Assembly: GCF_900103835.1 (NCBI RefSeq)
Contig: NZ_FNID01000028.1
Coordinates: 1-41,100, forward strand
Direction of reading: 5' to 3'
Source: Acetanaerobacterium elongatum
GTDB taxonomy: Bacteria > Bacillota > Clostridia > Oscillospirales > Ruminococcaceae
Length of the DNA stretch: 41,100 bases
A model generated the notes under the pieces. It was not told where the DNA came from and searched no databases. It saw nothing but the letters and a program-made list of their open reading frames with translations. This document shows, one piece after another, positions 32,647-40,964 of the stretch (the stretch's first letter is position 1; each line of letters opens with the position of its first letter). Made by a program: the position numbers and the translations under genes.

Positions 32647-33471
32647 ATGATAGAGACAATGGAACCACGCGAGATATGGGATATGCACTGCCACATCTAT
32701 CCCGATAAGATTGCCGAAAAGGCGGCTCAGGCCATCGGCAGGTTTTACAATATTGAGATGAGCTACCCGGGCAGAAGCGAGACGCTGCTGGAAAGCGGCG
32801 CGCGCATCGGGGTAAAGCACTATCTGGTTTGCTCGGCGGCGACGGCGCCCGAGCAGGTGGAATCGATTAATAACTTTATTGCGCAGGAGTGCGACAATCA
32901 CCCCGAGTTTACGGGCTTCGGCACGCTGCACCCCGATATGGAGCGGTTTGAGCCGGAGATAAAGCGCCTGATCTCGCTGGGGCTGCGGGGGGTGAAGCTG
33001 CACCCGGATTTTCAGCACTTTCAGATCGACAGCCCGCGCGCGATAGAGATGTACAGGGTCGCCTCGGAATACGGGCTGCCGTTTTTGTTCCATACGGGGG
33101 ATAAGCGCTTTGATTATTCCTCACCGCGGCGGCTTGCAAGCGCCATGGACAAGGTGCCCAGGCTGGTGGCCATTGCCGCGCACTTTGGCGGGTACACGGA
33201 ATGGGAGCAGGTGGCCGATTGCTTAAACCGCCCGAACGTTTTTTTTGATACCTCCAGCACGCTGTTTGAGCTGCCGCCCAAGGAGGCTGTTTCTCTGCTG
33301 CGCACCTTAGGGGTGGAGCGGTTCTTTTTTGGGGTGGACTTCCCGATGTGGGACCACGAGGAGGAGCTGGAACGCTTTAACCGTCTGCCGCTTACCGAGG
33401 GGGAGCGGGCGCAGATATTCTCGCTTAACGCCAGGCGCTTTTTTGAGCGTTACCGGCCGGAGGACATTTAA
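32647..33471 (+). CDS. Amidohydrolase-family metal-dependent hydrolase
   Basis: The 274-residue TIM-barrel hydrolase of the amidohydrolase-2 family has the metal motif MHCHIYP near residue 15. It also has GVKLHPDFQHF near 118, LFHTGDK near 145, AIAAHFGGY near 180 and the late aspartate in FFGVDFPMWDH near 230. Family members hydrolyse or decarboxylate small ring or amide compounds; the substrate cannot be predicted here. The start is uncertain: the purine-rich AAAGAGGGG is only about 1-3 bases from ATG 32647 and about 13 from the ATG at 32659. Confidence 0.82.
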   Translation: MIETMEPREIWDMHCHIYPDKIAEKAAQAIGRFYNIEMSYPGRSETLLESGARIGVKHYLVCSAATAPEQVESINNFIAQECDNHPEFTGFGTLHPDMERFEPEIKRLISLGLRGVKLHPDFQHFQIDSPRAIEMYRVASEYGLPFLFHTGDKRFDYSSPRRLASAMDKVPRLVAIAAHFGGYTEWEQVADCLNRPNVFFDTSSTLFELPPKEAVSLLRTLGVERFFFGVDFPMWDHEEELERFNRLPLTEGERAQIFSLNARRFFERYRPEDI

Positions 33472-33570
33472 AAGCACAATATCAGCAGGGGTAATTAAGC
33501 TTCAAAACAAAAAAAGTAATGATGGTCAACAATTTTTTTATGGTTTGTTTACAAAAAATTCTGGAATCTC

Positions 33571-33626
33571 TGCTATGATAACAAAGTCATAATAAGTTAA
33601 CCCGTTTTCGGTATGTTTTCGGGTTA
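33571..33626 (+). promoter_or_regulatory. Promoter and leader hairpin of ABC operon
   Basis: The extended -10 TGCTATGAT (33571-33579) follows TTTACA at a longer than usual distance (20 bases). Downstream a hairpin forms from TAACCCG (33597-33603) and CGGGTTA (33620-33626). Transcription would enter the four-gene transporter operon. Confidence 0.5.
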
Positions 33627-33702
33627 TCTGTTATATATAGATGCTGTTCTTTAGTTTCTTCGTTAGGGGCAACCCATTCAACATGATTAGGGAGGAAGAA
33701 CA

Positions 33703-34668
33703 ATGATTGAGGTAAAAAACCTCACAAAACGCTACGGAGGCAAACGCGCGGTAGACAACATCAGCTTCCGGGTGGAAAAAGGCGAAATCCTTGGGTTCCT
33801 CGGGCCTAACGGCGCGGGAAAATCTACGACCATGAACATCCTTACGGGGTATCTTTCATCCACCGAGGGCACGGCGCTCATCGATGAATTCGATATCCTC
33901 GAAAACCCGATTGAGGCCAAGAAGAAGATCGGTTACCTTCCCGAGCAGCCTCCCCTCTACATGGATATGACGGTGAAGGATTACCTGGACTTCATGTATG
34001 AGCTGAAGAAGGTTACGCTGCCCAAAAAGCAGCATATCAGCGAGGTTTGCGAGCTTGTAAAGATCACCGATGTTTATGGCCGCATTATCAAGAACCTCTC
34101 CAAGGGCTATAAGCAGCGCGTAGGGCTTGCGCAGGCACTGTTGGGCAACCCCGATGTGCTTATCCTGGACGAGCCGACGGTTGGCCTTGACCCGAAGCAG
34201 ATCATCGAGATCCGCAACCTCATCAAGAGCCTTGGCAAGAAGCACACCATCATCCTTTCGTCGCATATCCTGCCCGAGGTACAGGCCACCTGTGAGCGGG
34301 TAGTGGTTATTAATAAAGGTAAGATCGTTGCCGACGATACGCCGGACAACCTCTCCAAGAGCCTTTCCACCGACCACAACTTTATTGTGCGCATTGAAGG
34401 GCCGGAGGGCGAGGTTATGAAGCTTATCAGCACCATCCCCGGTATGGTGAAGGTAACCAACATGGGCCCGCGTGAAAAGAGCGCGTTTGATTACACCCTA
34501 GAGGCGGAAGAGGGCGTTGACGTTCGCCGCGAGCTGTTTACCCGCCTGGCCGACCGCAAATGGCCGATACTGGCGCTCAAGAGCACCGAGCTGACGCTGG
34601 AGGACATCTTCCTGCAGCTGACGCGCGACGACGCAGCTGCCTTAACCAATGACGGAGGTGACAAATAA
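33703..34668 (+). CDS. ABC transporter ATPase (GldA/NatA type)
   Basis: The 321-residue ATPase has Walker A GPNGAGKST (about 36-44), signature LSKGYKQRVGLAQAL near 133 and Walker B VLILDEPTVGLDP near 153. The switch histidine is in LSSHILPE. The extra C-terminal domain of about 100 residues is typical of ABC-2 drug or Gld-type ATPases. GGGAGGA lies 7 bases before the ATG. Its stop overlaps the start of the permease gene by one base (TAATG), so the operon is translationally coupled. The cargo is unknown. Confidence 0.92.
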   Translation: MIEVKNLTKRYGGKRAVDNISFRVEKGEILGFLGPNGAGKSTTMNILTGYLSSTEGTALIDEFDILENPIEAKKKIGYLPEQPPLYMDMTVKDYLDFMYELKKVTLPKKQHISEVCELVKITDVYGRIIKNLSKGYKQRVGLAQALLGNPDVLILDEPTVGLDPKQIIEIRNLIKSLGKKHTIILSSHILPEVQATCERVVVINKGKIVADDTPDNLSKSLSTDHNFIVRIEGPEGEVMKLISTIPGMVKVTNMGPREKSAFDYTLEAEEGVDVRRELFTRLADRKWPILALKSTELTLEDIFLQLTRDDAAALTNDGGDK

Positions 34669-35372
34669 TGCTTGCTATTCTAAAGCGTGAGCTGAAGGCG
34701 TACTTCGCTTCGCCCATCGGCTACATCTTTTTAGCGGTATTCTGCCTGTTTGCGGGGCTGTTCTTCTTTGCAGGCTGCATATCAAATGCATCCTCCGATA
34801 TCAGCGTTGTATTCTCTTCGATGTTTACCATCACCCTCTTCTTAATGCCGATTCTCACCATGAGGCTGCTAAGTGAAGAGCGCAAGCAGAAAACCGACCA
34901 AGCGCTGCTCACCGCACCCGTAAACCTGTTTGGGCTGGTGATGGGCAAGTTTTTGGCGGCGCTTCTGCTCTTTACCATCGCGCTGTGTGTAACCATTTTC
35001 ATGGTGCTGCTGCTGGCGGCCATGGGCCCCATAGAGTGGGCGAAGTTCTTCGGTAACTTCTTAGGGCTGTTTTTGGTGGGCGCGTCGCTGATTTCTATCG
35101 GCCTGTTTATCTCGTCGCTTACCGAAAATCAGGTAATCGCCGCCGTTGGCAGCTTTGCGGTGATGCTGGCGCTCTATATGCTGGACGCTGTATCCTCGCT
35201 GATAAACAACAGCGTTGTGAAGACAATCGTAGACAGCATCTCGATCTCGCAGCGGTATTCCGACTTTACCATGGGCGTGTTCAACTTTGCCAACGCCATC
35301 TTCTTTTTAAGCATTATTTCGATATTTATCTTCTTTACCATTCGAGTATTTGAGAAGAGGAGGTGGGGTTGA
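34668..35372 (+). CDS. ABC-2 type permease (GldF-like)
   Basis: This 234-residue membrane protein has about six hydrophobic segments and begins MLAILKRELKAYFASPIGYIFLAVF, the start typical of GldF-type ABC-2 permeases. MRLLSEERKQKTDQALLTAPV between helices 2 and 3 is the expected cytoplasmic coupling segment. It overlaps the ATPase gene by one base and the next gene by one base (TGATG). Confidence 0.9.
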   Translation: MLAILKRELKAYFASPIGYIFLAVFCLFAGLFFFAGCISNASSDISVVFSSMFTITLFLMPILTMRLLSEERKQKTDQALLTAPVNLFGLVMGKFLAALLLFTIALCVTIFMVLLLAAMGPIEWAKFFGNFLGLFLVGASLISIGLFISSLTENQVIAAVGSFAVMLALYMLDAVSSLINNSVVKTIVDSISISQRYSDFTMGVFNFANAIFFLSIISIFIFFTIRVFEKRRWG

Positions 35373-36841
35373 TGAAAGGCGTGAAGAATCTCTTTACCAA
35401 CCGCCGTTTCAAATACGGCACCTTCGCTACCCTGATAGCCGTCGGCTTTGTTGCGGCGGTTGTAATTATAAATATTATTTCTTCCCTGCTGGTGGATAGG
35501 TTCCCCCTTTCGGTGGACCTTACCAAGAACAAGATCTTTGAGGTTTCTGACCAGACCAAGGAGTTTTTAAACACCTTAAACACCGATGTAGAGATTATGG
35601 TGCTGGCCGAGAAGAAGGACTTCTTAAACGCCAGCGAATACCATGCACAGGCCATTACGGTGCTGGACACCTACGGTAAGCTCTCAAACAGGGTGAAGAT
35701 AAGCTATGTAAACCTGGTAAACGACCCGACGCTTGCCTCCAAATACCCTGACCTGCAGCTTACCACCGGCGATATTTTGATTCGCACCGATAAGCGCACC
35801 AGAAAGATCGCGGCAAGCGACCTGTTTAACACCGAAATCAACCAGTACACCTACCAGCAAAGCATCACCTCCTCCAAGGCCGAGCAGACCTTAACCTCTG
35901 CGCTGGCGGCGGTTACCTCCAACGAGTCGGTGCTGGTAACCTTAATCTCGGGCCACGACGAGGAGGAGAGCAGCGGCTTAAGCGGAATCCTTTCTTCCAA
36001 CAGCTACGATACCGCCACCGTAAAGCTGGTGAGCGAGGACATTAAAAAGGAATCAAAGTTCGTGGTAATCAACAACCCCAAGCGCGACTTTACCGCCGAC
36101 GAACTGAAGAAGCTGGATGTATTTTTGAGCAACGACGGCAAGCTGGGCAAAACCCTGCTCTATTTTGCAGGCAGCGAGCAGCCCGCGCTGCCCAACCTGG
36201 AGGGCTTCTTAAAGGAGTGGGGCATTGAGGTTGGCACCGGCATTGTATACGAGAGCGACAACAACATGCTGTTCTCTAACAATTACTTTGCCACCAGTGC
36301 CGAATACAGCACCACCGATTATGCGGGCAACCTGGCAAGCCGCAACCTGTTGGTGGGTATGCCCAACGGCAGGCCGCTAAAGCAGGTTTATGAAACCAAG
36401 GGCAGCATTACCACCACCAAGCTGCTGAGTTACTCTAAGGGCAGCCGTCTGCGCCCGGCCGATGCGCCCGAGAACTATCAGCTTGACCCCAACAAGGACG
36501 CACAGGGCCCGTTTGCTGCCGTAATACGCGCGCAGAAGCAGGCTTATATCAATAACGAGCCGCAGAACAGCAATGTGATTGTCTTTTCTACCAGCGTTGC
36601 CATAGACGAGCAGCTGACCTCACAGTCGGTTGTGGGCAACGGCGAGTATATCGCGGGTATGCTGAATGATATCAGCGAGAAGAAGAATGCCATCAGCATC
36701 GTGCCCAAGGAGATTGGCACCTCGCAGCTGCAGATTAACGGCGCGCAGATGGTTATTATCGGCCTTGTCTTTGTCATCCTGCTGCCGCTGGCCATTTTGG
36801 TTTGCGGAATCGTTATTTGGATTAAGAGGAGAAACAGATAA
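35372..36841 (+). CDS. GldG-like ABC transporter auxiliary protein
   Basis: The 489-residue protein has an N-terminal membrane helix (about residues 20-45) and a large extracytoplasmic region resembling the ABC_transp_aux/GldG domain (VDLTKNKIFEVSDQTKEFLNTL; ILIRTDKRTRKI). A second membrane helix lies at the C-terminus (MVIIGLVFVILLPLAILVCGI) before IKRRNR. In Bacteroidetes GldAFG is linked to gliding; similar operons occur in non-gliding bacteria with unknown cargo. The start at 35372 has GAGGAGG 8 bases upstream; the frame is open three codons further back. Confidence 0.87.
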   Translation: MKGVKNLFTNRRFKYGTFATLIAVGFVAAVVIINIISSLLVDRFPLSVDLTKNKIFEVSDQTKEFLNTLNTDVEIMVLAEKKDFLNASEYHAQAITVLDTYGKLSNRVKISYVNLVNDPTLASKYPDLQLTTGDILIRTDKRTRKIAASDLFNTEINQYTYQQSITSSKAEQTLTSALAAVTSNESVLVTLISGHDEEESSGLSGILSSNSYDTATVKLVSEDIKKESKFVVINNPKRDFTADELKKLDVFLSNDGKLGKTLLYFAGSEQPALPNLEGFLKEWGIEVGTGIVYESDNNMLFSNNYFATSAEYSTTDYAGNLASRNLLVGMPNGRPLKQVYETKGSITTTKLLSYSKGSRLRPADAPENYQLDPNKDAQGPFAAVIRAQKQAYINNEPQNSNVIVFSTSVAIDEQLTSQSVVGNGEYIAGMLNDISEKKNAISIVPKEIGTSQLQINGAQMVIIGLVFVILLPLAILVCGIVIWIKRRNR

Positions 36842-38349
36842 TGAGCGGCAAGAAGCTGGGGAAAAAGCCCCTTACATTAATTATCGGCATTGTTGTGCTG
36901 TTGCTGCTGGCCGGTTTGATGGTTTATCTGCTGAAAACACCGGCAGATAAGAACGCATCTTCCTCGGCGGCAAGCTCCGAGGGCCCCACAATCCTTGGCA
37001 AAACCGTAAAGGACATTAAGAGCGTAGACGTTGTAAACGAAACCGGCAGCTTTACCATCAGCAAATCCGGAGAGAATTACACCGTAACCAACTTCCTGGC
37101 GCCCGGCGCCACCGAGGTGAATACACTTTCCGCGGCAAAGTTCTCTTCCTCGGTAATTGCATCCGCGGTAGAAAGCCTTACCACCATGACGAGCGGCGGA
37201 ACGGTAGAGGATGGCACCAAGAACCTGGCACTCTACGGATTGGATAAGCCCGCAGCAACCCTGAAGATTAACTTTAACGACGGCAAGAGCTTTGCGCTGG
37301 ATGTGGGCAAAGAGGCGCCGGATAATATCAACTACTATGTGCTTGATAAGCAGGCAAACAAGGTGCTGCTGATTGCGAACACCTCGATGGCGATTTCGAA
37401 GAACGCAAAAGAGACCTATGCCGATACCACCCTCTTCCCGACGGCGGAATCGGTAATGCCCGCCTCCTCTGATGCTTCGTCATCCAATTCGCAGGCAAAA
37501 CCCACCGTAAAGCAGTTCACCTTCGGCGGCACACTGCGCCCCGAACCGGTGGTGCTGGAGCAAAAGCCCGCGACCGAAGCCAAAAACGAGAAATCGGCAC
37601 TAACCGACAGCGGCTTTAGAGTGGTATCGCCCAAAAACCGTATTGCCGGCCTTAACCCGGTAAGCAAGACGGAGCAGGCGATGTGGGGCGTAACGGCGTC
37701 CTCTACCTATGCGGTTGCACCCACCCCCGAGCAGCTGGCCGAAACGGGCCTTGCCGAGCCTTATTCCACCATGAAGGTGGTTTATGAAGGCGGGCAGGCG
37801 GAGCTGAAGCTCGGCAAGCAGACCGCGGAGGGCTACTACTGCCAGACCTCGCTGAGCGATGCCATCTTTGTGGTAGCAAAGTCCAGCGTGCCGTGGGCGG
37901 AGTATACGGCGTTTGATTTTTACGACAAGTTTACCATCATCCCCAACATCAAGGATGTTTCGGCGCTGACGATAGACGTAAACGGAAAATCCTACCGCTT
38001 TGAGATTGGCCACGACAAGAGCGACGACACTAAGATTATTGTAAAGCAGGCCGGCAAGGACGTAAACGACGAGGCGTTCCGCTCGCTCTACCGCCTGTGC
38101 ATCGGCGCGGCGGGTGAATCTATCTTAACCGAGCAGCCCACCACACCGGCGGTGATGAAGTTCACCTATGAGTATGTGGATACCAGCCGCAAGGCGGATG
38201 TGCTGGAGTTTAAGGCGATAAACGAACGCCAGCTCGGGCTGATTGTAAACGGGCAGGGCGATTTCGCCATCCGTTCCATCTATATGGATAAGGTGATTGC
38301 CAGCATCGACCCGGTGCTTAAGGGCGAAAAGATCGAGACTGAGTGGTAA
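36841..38349 (+). CDS. DUF4340 envelope protein of Gld-type operon
   Basis: The 502-residue protein has an N-terminal membrane anchor (PLTLIIGIVVLLLLAGLMVYLL, about 9-30), a Ser-rich linker, then an extracytoplasmic region with repeated DUF4340-type units (YGLDKPAATLKINFNDGKSFALDVG; later EPYSTMKVVYEGGQAELKLG). Such proteins regularly follow GldG-like genes and are assumed to be part of the transporter. A low-complexity Ser/Gln insertion lies around residues 205-225. It overlaps the preceding gene by one base. Confidence 0.88.
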   Translation: MSGKKLGKKPLTLIIGIVVLLLLAGLMVYLLKTPADKNASSSAASSEGPTILGKTVKDIKSVDVVNETGSFTISKSGENYTVTNFLAPGATEVNTLSAAKFSSSVIASAVESLTTMTSGGTVEDGTKNLALYGLDKPAATLKINFNDGKSFALDVGKEAPDNINYYVLDKQANKVLLIANTSMAISKNAKETYADTTLFPTAESVMPASSDASSSNSQAKPTVKQFTFGGTLRPEPVVLEQKPATEAKNEKSALTDSGFRVVSPKNRIAGLNPVSKTEQAMWGVTASSTYAVAPTPEQLAETGLAEPYSTMKVVYEGGQAELKLGKQTAEGYYCQTSLSDAIFVVAKSSVPWAEYTAFDFYDKFTIIPNIKDVSALTIDVNGKSYRFEIGHDKSDDTKIIVKQAGKDVNDEAFRSLYRLCIGAAGESILTEQPTTPAVMKFTYEYVDTSRKADVLEFKAINERQLGLIVNGQGDFAIRSIYMDKVIASIDPVLKGEKIETEW

Positions 38350-38366
38350 CTAACCAGTAATGTGAT

Positions 38367-38409
38367 ACAGCCGTGAAGGAGAGTAATGCTCTTTCACGGC
38401 TGTGTTTTT
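38367..38409 (+). terminator. Terminator of ABC transporter operon
   Basis: A stem of about 15 pairs, ACAGCCGTGAAGGAG with CTCTTTCACGGCTGT (one G-T pair), is followed by GTTTTT. It lies 18 bases after the DUF4340 stop and shortly before the next gene. Confidence 0.9.
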
Positions 38410-38424
38410 AAGGAGTGACATCAA

Positions 38425-38991
38425 ATGAAGGTTACGGCTATCTGCGGCAGTGCACATAAAGACGGAAACACCGAAACAATCATGAAGCTGGTGCTGCGGG
38501 AGCTGCAGGCACAGCAGATTGAAACCGAGCTGATACCCTTGTGCGACCTTGAGATTCAACCGTGCAGGGGCTGCTTTGCGTGCAGGGGCAAAGGGCAGTG
38601 TACTGCCATCAGGGACGATTTCGGAGGGTGCTTTGAGCGGATGGTTTCGGCACAGGGTATTTTGCTGGGCTCCCCGGTATACTCTGCGGATATATCGGCT
38701 AAAATGAAAGCGTTTCTGGAGCGCGCCGGTGTGGTGGCGGCCTGCAACCCCGGGCTTCTTAAATACAAGGTGTGCGCCTCGGTGGCCGCGGTGCGGCGGG
38801 GCGGGGGGCTTACGACAGTAGACACCATGAACCACTTCTTTTTGAATAAAGAAACCGTTCTGGTGGGCTCCACCTACTGGAACATGGTTTACGGCAAGGA
38901 GAGCGGGGAGGTGCTTCAAGACGAAGAGGGTATTAAAAACATGAAGAACCTTGGGGAGAATATGGCGTGGGTGCTAAAGAGATTATTTTGA
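38425..38991 (+). CDS. Iron-sulfur flavoprotein-type NADPH-dependent FMN reductase
   Basis: The 188-residue single flavodoxin-fold protein has both an intact FMN loop, CGSAHKDGNTET (7-18), and the cysteine motif CRGCFACRGKGQC (Cys 47, 50, 53, 59). FLERAGVVAACNP and GLTTVDTMNHFF are family-like. It represents the undivided architecture of which the two fused proteins at 23625 and 26176 carry only one motif per domain. AAGGAG lies 8 bases before the ATG. It follows the ABC operon terminator, so probably has low read-through or its own promoter. Confidence 0.87.
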   Translation: MKVTAICGSAHKDGNTETIMKLVLRELQAQQIETELIPLCDLEIQPCRGCFACRGKGQCTAIRDDFGGCFERMVSAQGILLGSPVYSADISAKMKAFLERAGVVAACNPGLLKYKVCASVAAVRRGGGLTTVDTMNHFFLNKETVLVGSTYWNMVYGKESGEVLQDEEGIKNMKNLGENMAWVLKRLF

Positions 38992-39024
38992 TGAGCGCAT
39001 AAAAGATGAATATAAAGTGATGTT

Positions 39025-39072
39025 CCCCTTCCTTCTTCCGTTAGCTGCCGAAAGAAGGAAGGGGGTTTTTTT
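39025..39072 (+). terminator. Strong terminator after flavoprotein gene
   Basis: CCCCTTCCTTCTT (39025-39037) pairs perfectly with AAGAAGGAAGGGG (39052-39064), followed by a run of seven T. Confidence 0.95.
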
Positions 39073-39138
39073 GCATTGACATACTAATGCCACAATTGCT
39101 GTTTATAATGAAGCCAAACCAGAAGAGGGGGCATTACT

Positions 39139-39966
39139 ATGAACAAACCCGGTAAAGGCCGATGGATTCGGCCAACAGTTCAGATTACATTTTTAATGAT
39201 TGTTTTGCTTACGGCGGTAGGAAAGGGCCTGAAGGAAGCGGGGTTTAGTCTGCCGTTTTTTGAGGAGGCTTCGCTTCACGCCATCTGCCCCTTCGGCGGA
39301 GTAGAAACGCTTTACAGCCTGTTTGCCGACGGGCGGCTGATTCAGAAGATACACAGCGCGTCGGTGATTCTGATGCTTGCCGTGCTGGTGATCTCGCTGC
39401 TTTTTGGGCCGGCCTTCTGCGGATGGATCTGCCCGTTCGGCACATTTCAGGAGTACATAGGCAAGATAGGGAAGAGGCTTTTAGGCAAGCGGTATAACAA
39501 CCTTGTGCCAGGGAAGCTGGATAGTATTCTGAGATACCTGCGATACGGGGTGCTCGCCTTGGTGTTGTACAATACCGCAGTTACGGCGAAGCTTGTTTTT
39601 CAGAATGCAGACCCGTATTATGCGCTGTTTAATATGTTTAGCAATGAGGTTGCGGTTACGGCATATATCGCGCTTGCGGTAATCGCAGCGCTGTCGCTGG
39701 TGGCAGAACGGCCCTTCTGCAAATATGCCTGCCCCTACGGGGCGGTGCTGGGGCTGTTTAATCTGGTGAGGATTTTTAAGATTAAACGCAACGCTGCCAC
39801 CTGCACGGGCTGTAAAAGCTGCGACAGAAGCTGCCCGATGAATATCGAGGTTTCAAAAAGAACAACGGTATACAACCATCAATGTATCTCCTGCCTGCAA
39901 TGTACCAGCGAAAATGGCTGCGTAAGGGAGAATACCGTTGCGCTGCAAGCGGGGAGGCAAAAGTAA
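39139..39966 (+). CDS. NapH-like membrane polyferredoxin
   Basis: The 275-residue protein has about five membrane helices, with the cytoplasmic cysteine motifs CGWICPFG (94-101) and CKYACPYG that mark the NapH/NosR/Fer4_5 group. A C-terminal ferredoxin part follows with CTGCKSCDRSCPMN and the partly degenerate CISCLQCTSENGC. An additional ICPFGG at 49-54 is also family-like. It probably passes electrons from membrane quinol or a flavoprotein. No nitrate or nitrous oxide reductase gene is present. It is directly followed, with no gap, by the gene at 39967. Confidence 0.88.
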   Translation: MNKPGKGRWIRPTVQITFLMIVLLTAVGKGLKEAGFSLPFFEEASLHAICPFGGVETLYSLFADGRLIQKIHSASVILMLAVLVISLLFGPAFCGWICPFGTFQEYIGKIGKRLLGKRYNNLVPGKLDSILRYLRYGVLALVLYNTAVTAKLVFQNADPYYALFNMFSNEVAVTAYIALAVIAALSLVAERPFCKYACPYGAVLGLFNLVRIFKIKRNAATCTGCKSCDRSCPMNIEVSKRTTVYNHQCISCLQCTSENGCVRENTVALQAGRQK

Positions 39967-40707
39967 ATGGTGATAAACCAAAAGATTTTAGGCCTGACGA
40001 TTACGATTCTTCTTTTTGGAACGGTACTGGTTACCGCCGTTACGGGGCTATGGAAAACAACCAATACCAAGGTTCCCGCAAAGTATAGCACCGGTTCTTA
40101 CCAAAACGAGTACAATCCCGCGGACATACGGGGCTCGTACACGTTTGGAGAAATCAGCGAACTTTTCGGTATACCGCTTGATGACTTAGCGAAAGCCTTT
40201 GATGTACGGCAGAACGCGGCGGCGTTTCAGTGCAAGCAGCTGGAGGCGGGCTACGAATGGGCGAAAGCCGAGGGAAAAGAGGTTGGAACAGATTCTGTGA
40301 AGCTGTTTGTCGCGCTGTATAAGGGGCTGCCGATAGAGCTGAGCGACAGCACCTACTTCCCCAAGCCGGCACAGGCAATTCTGCTGAACAGGGAAAGCAT
40401 TACAACAGAGCAGAAAGCCTTTGTTTCGGCGCATCTTGTGGAAAAGCCAAACACGGCGGCATCTTCAGCCGCCCCAAGCGCCACAACACAAGAAACCGCC
40501 TCGAGCGGCGGGAAGACTGCGTCCATTACGGGCAAAACCACCTTTGACGAGGTAATCGCGTTAGGGGTTGGGAAGGAGAGCCTGGAAAAGCTGCTGAACA
40601 AGCCTGTTTTAGATACCTCGGTTACCGTTAAAGACTTCTGCACGCAAAACGGCATAGAGTTTTCCGGCATCAAAAGCGGCATACAAGGGCTGATTGACGC
40701 GGCGTGA
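39967..40707 (+). CDS. Membrane-anchored protein with two related repeats, unknown
   Basis: I do not recognise this 246-residue protein with certainty. One N-terminal helix (LGLTITILLFGTVLVTAVTGLW) anchors it, with the rest probably outside. Two similar segments are visible. One is IRGSYTFGEISELFGIPLDDLAKAF at about 54-78. The other is ITGKTTFDEVIALGVGKESLEKLL at about 188-211, followed by VKDFCTQNGIEFSGIKSGI. They are separated by a Ser/Ala/Thr linker. The ATG follows the stop of the NapH-like gene without a base between, so the two are coupled and may work together. The second repeat has one Cys; no haem motif (CxxCH) is present. Confidence 0.7.
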   Translation: MVINQKILGLTITILLFGTVLVTAVTGLWKTTNTKVPAKYSTGSYQNEYNPADIRGSYTFGEISELFGIPLDDLAKAFDVRQNAAAFQCKQLEAGYEWAKAEGKEVGTDSVKLFVALYKGLPIELSDSTYFPKPAQAILLNRESITTEQKAFVSAHLVEKPNTAASSAAPSATTQETASSGGKTASITGKTTFDEVIALGVGKESLEKLLNKPVLDTSVTVKDFCTQNGIEFSGIKSGIQGLIDAA

Positions 40708-40716
40708 AAATAAGAG

Positions 40717-40739
40717 AGGCAGGTCATAACGGCCTGCCT
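40717..40739. repeat. 23-bp hairpin repeat, copy 1
   Basis: AGGCAGG and CCTGCCT flank TCATAACGG. The whole 23-bp unit is repeated exactly at 40942-40964. It lies 10 bases after the preceding stop and may act as a weak terminator, although no T-run follows. Confidence 0.85.
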
Positions 40740-40809
40740 TAGGCTGCCGAAAAAGGTTAAATTGAAATAACATTGCGAGGCGGACATGCGCCGCCGGAGC
40801 AATACCGCT

Positions 40810-40838
40810 AAAAATGTCTGCGGTGAGCAGACATTTTT
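40810..40838. terminator. Perfect 12-pair hairpin with T-tail
   Basis: AAAAATGTCTGC (40810-40821) and GCAGACATTTTT (40827-40838) around GGTGA. The A/T ends make it a terminator in both directions, suited to the convergent genes on either side. Confidence 0.8.
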
Positions 40839-40855
40839 GCTTGGGGGTGTTCATG

Positions 40856-40939
40856 AGGGGGACGGCTGAAAAACCAAACCACTTGGTTTGGTGACGAACG
40901 AAGTCCCCCTTATGGAGCGTGTCGAGTTTCTCGACACGC
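40856..40939. other. Nested hairpins before the last gene
   Basis: An outer stem AGGGGGAC (40856-40863) with GTCCCCCT (40903-40910) encloses an inner perfect stem ACCAAACCA/TGGTTTGGT (40873-40892). A third stem, GTGTCGAG/CTCGACAC, lies at about 40919-40937. Function unknown. Confidence 0.6.
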
Positions 40940-40941
40940 TC

Positions 40942-40964
40942 AGGCAGGTCATAACGGCCTGCCT
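40942..40964. repeat. 23-bp hairpin repeat, copy 2
   Basis: This is an exact copy of 40717-40739. Here it overlaps the probable last codons and stop of the minus-strand partial gene. Confidence 0.85.

Noticed and set aside
39076-39109. Consensus promoter TTGACA/TATAAT upstream of the NapH-like gene
   Set aside because: Both hexamers are perfect, but the spacer is 22 bases, too long for ordinary sigma-A recognition. It may still be a promoter using the -10 alone, so it is not listed as a feature.
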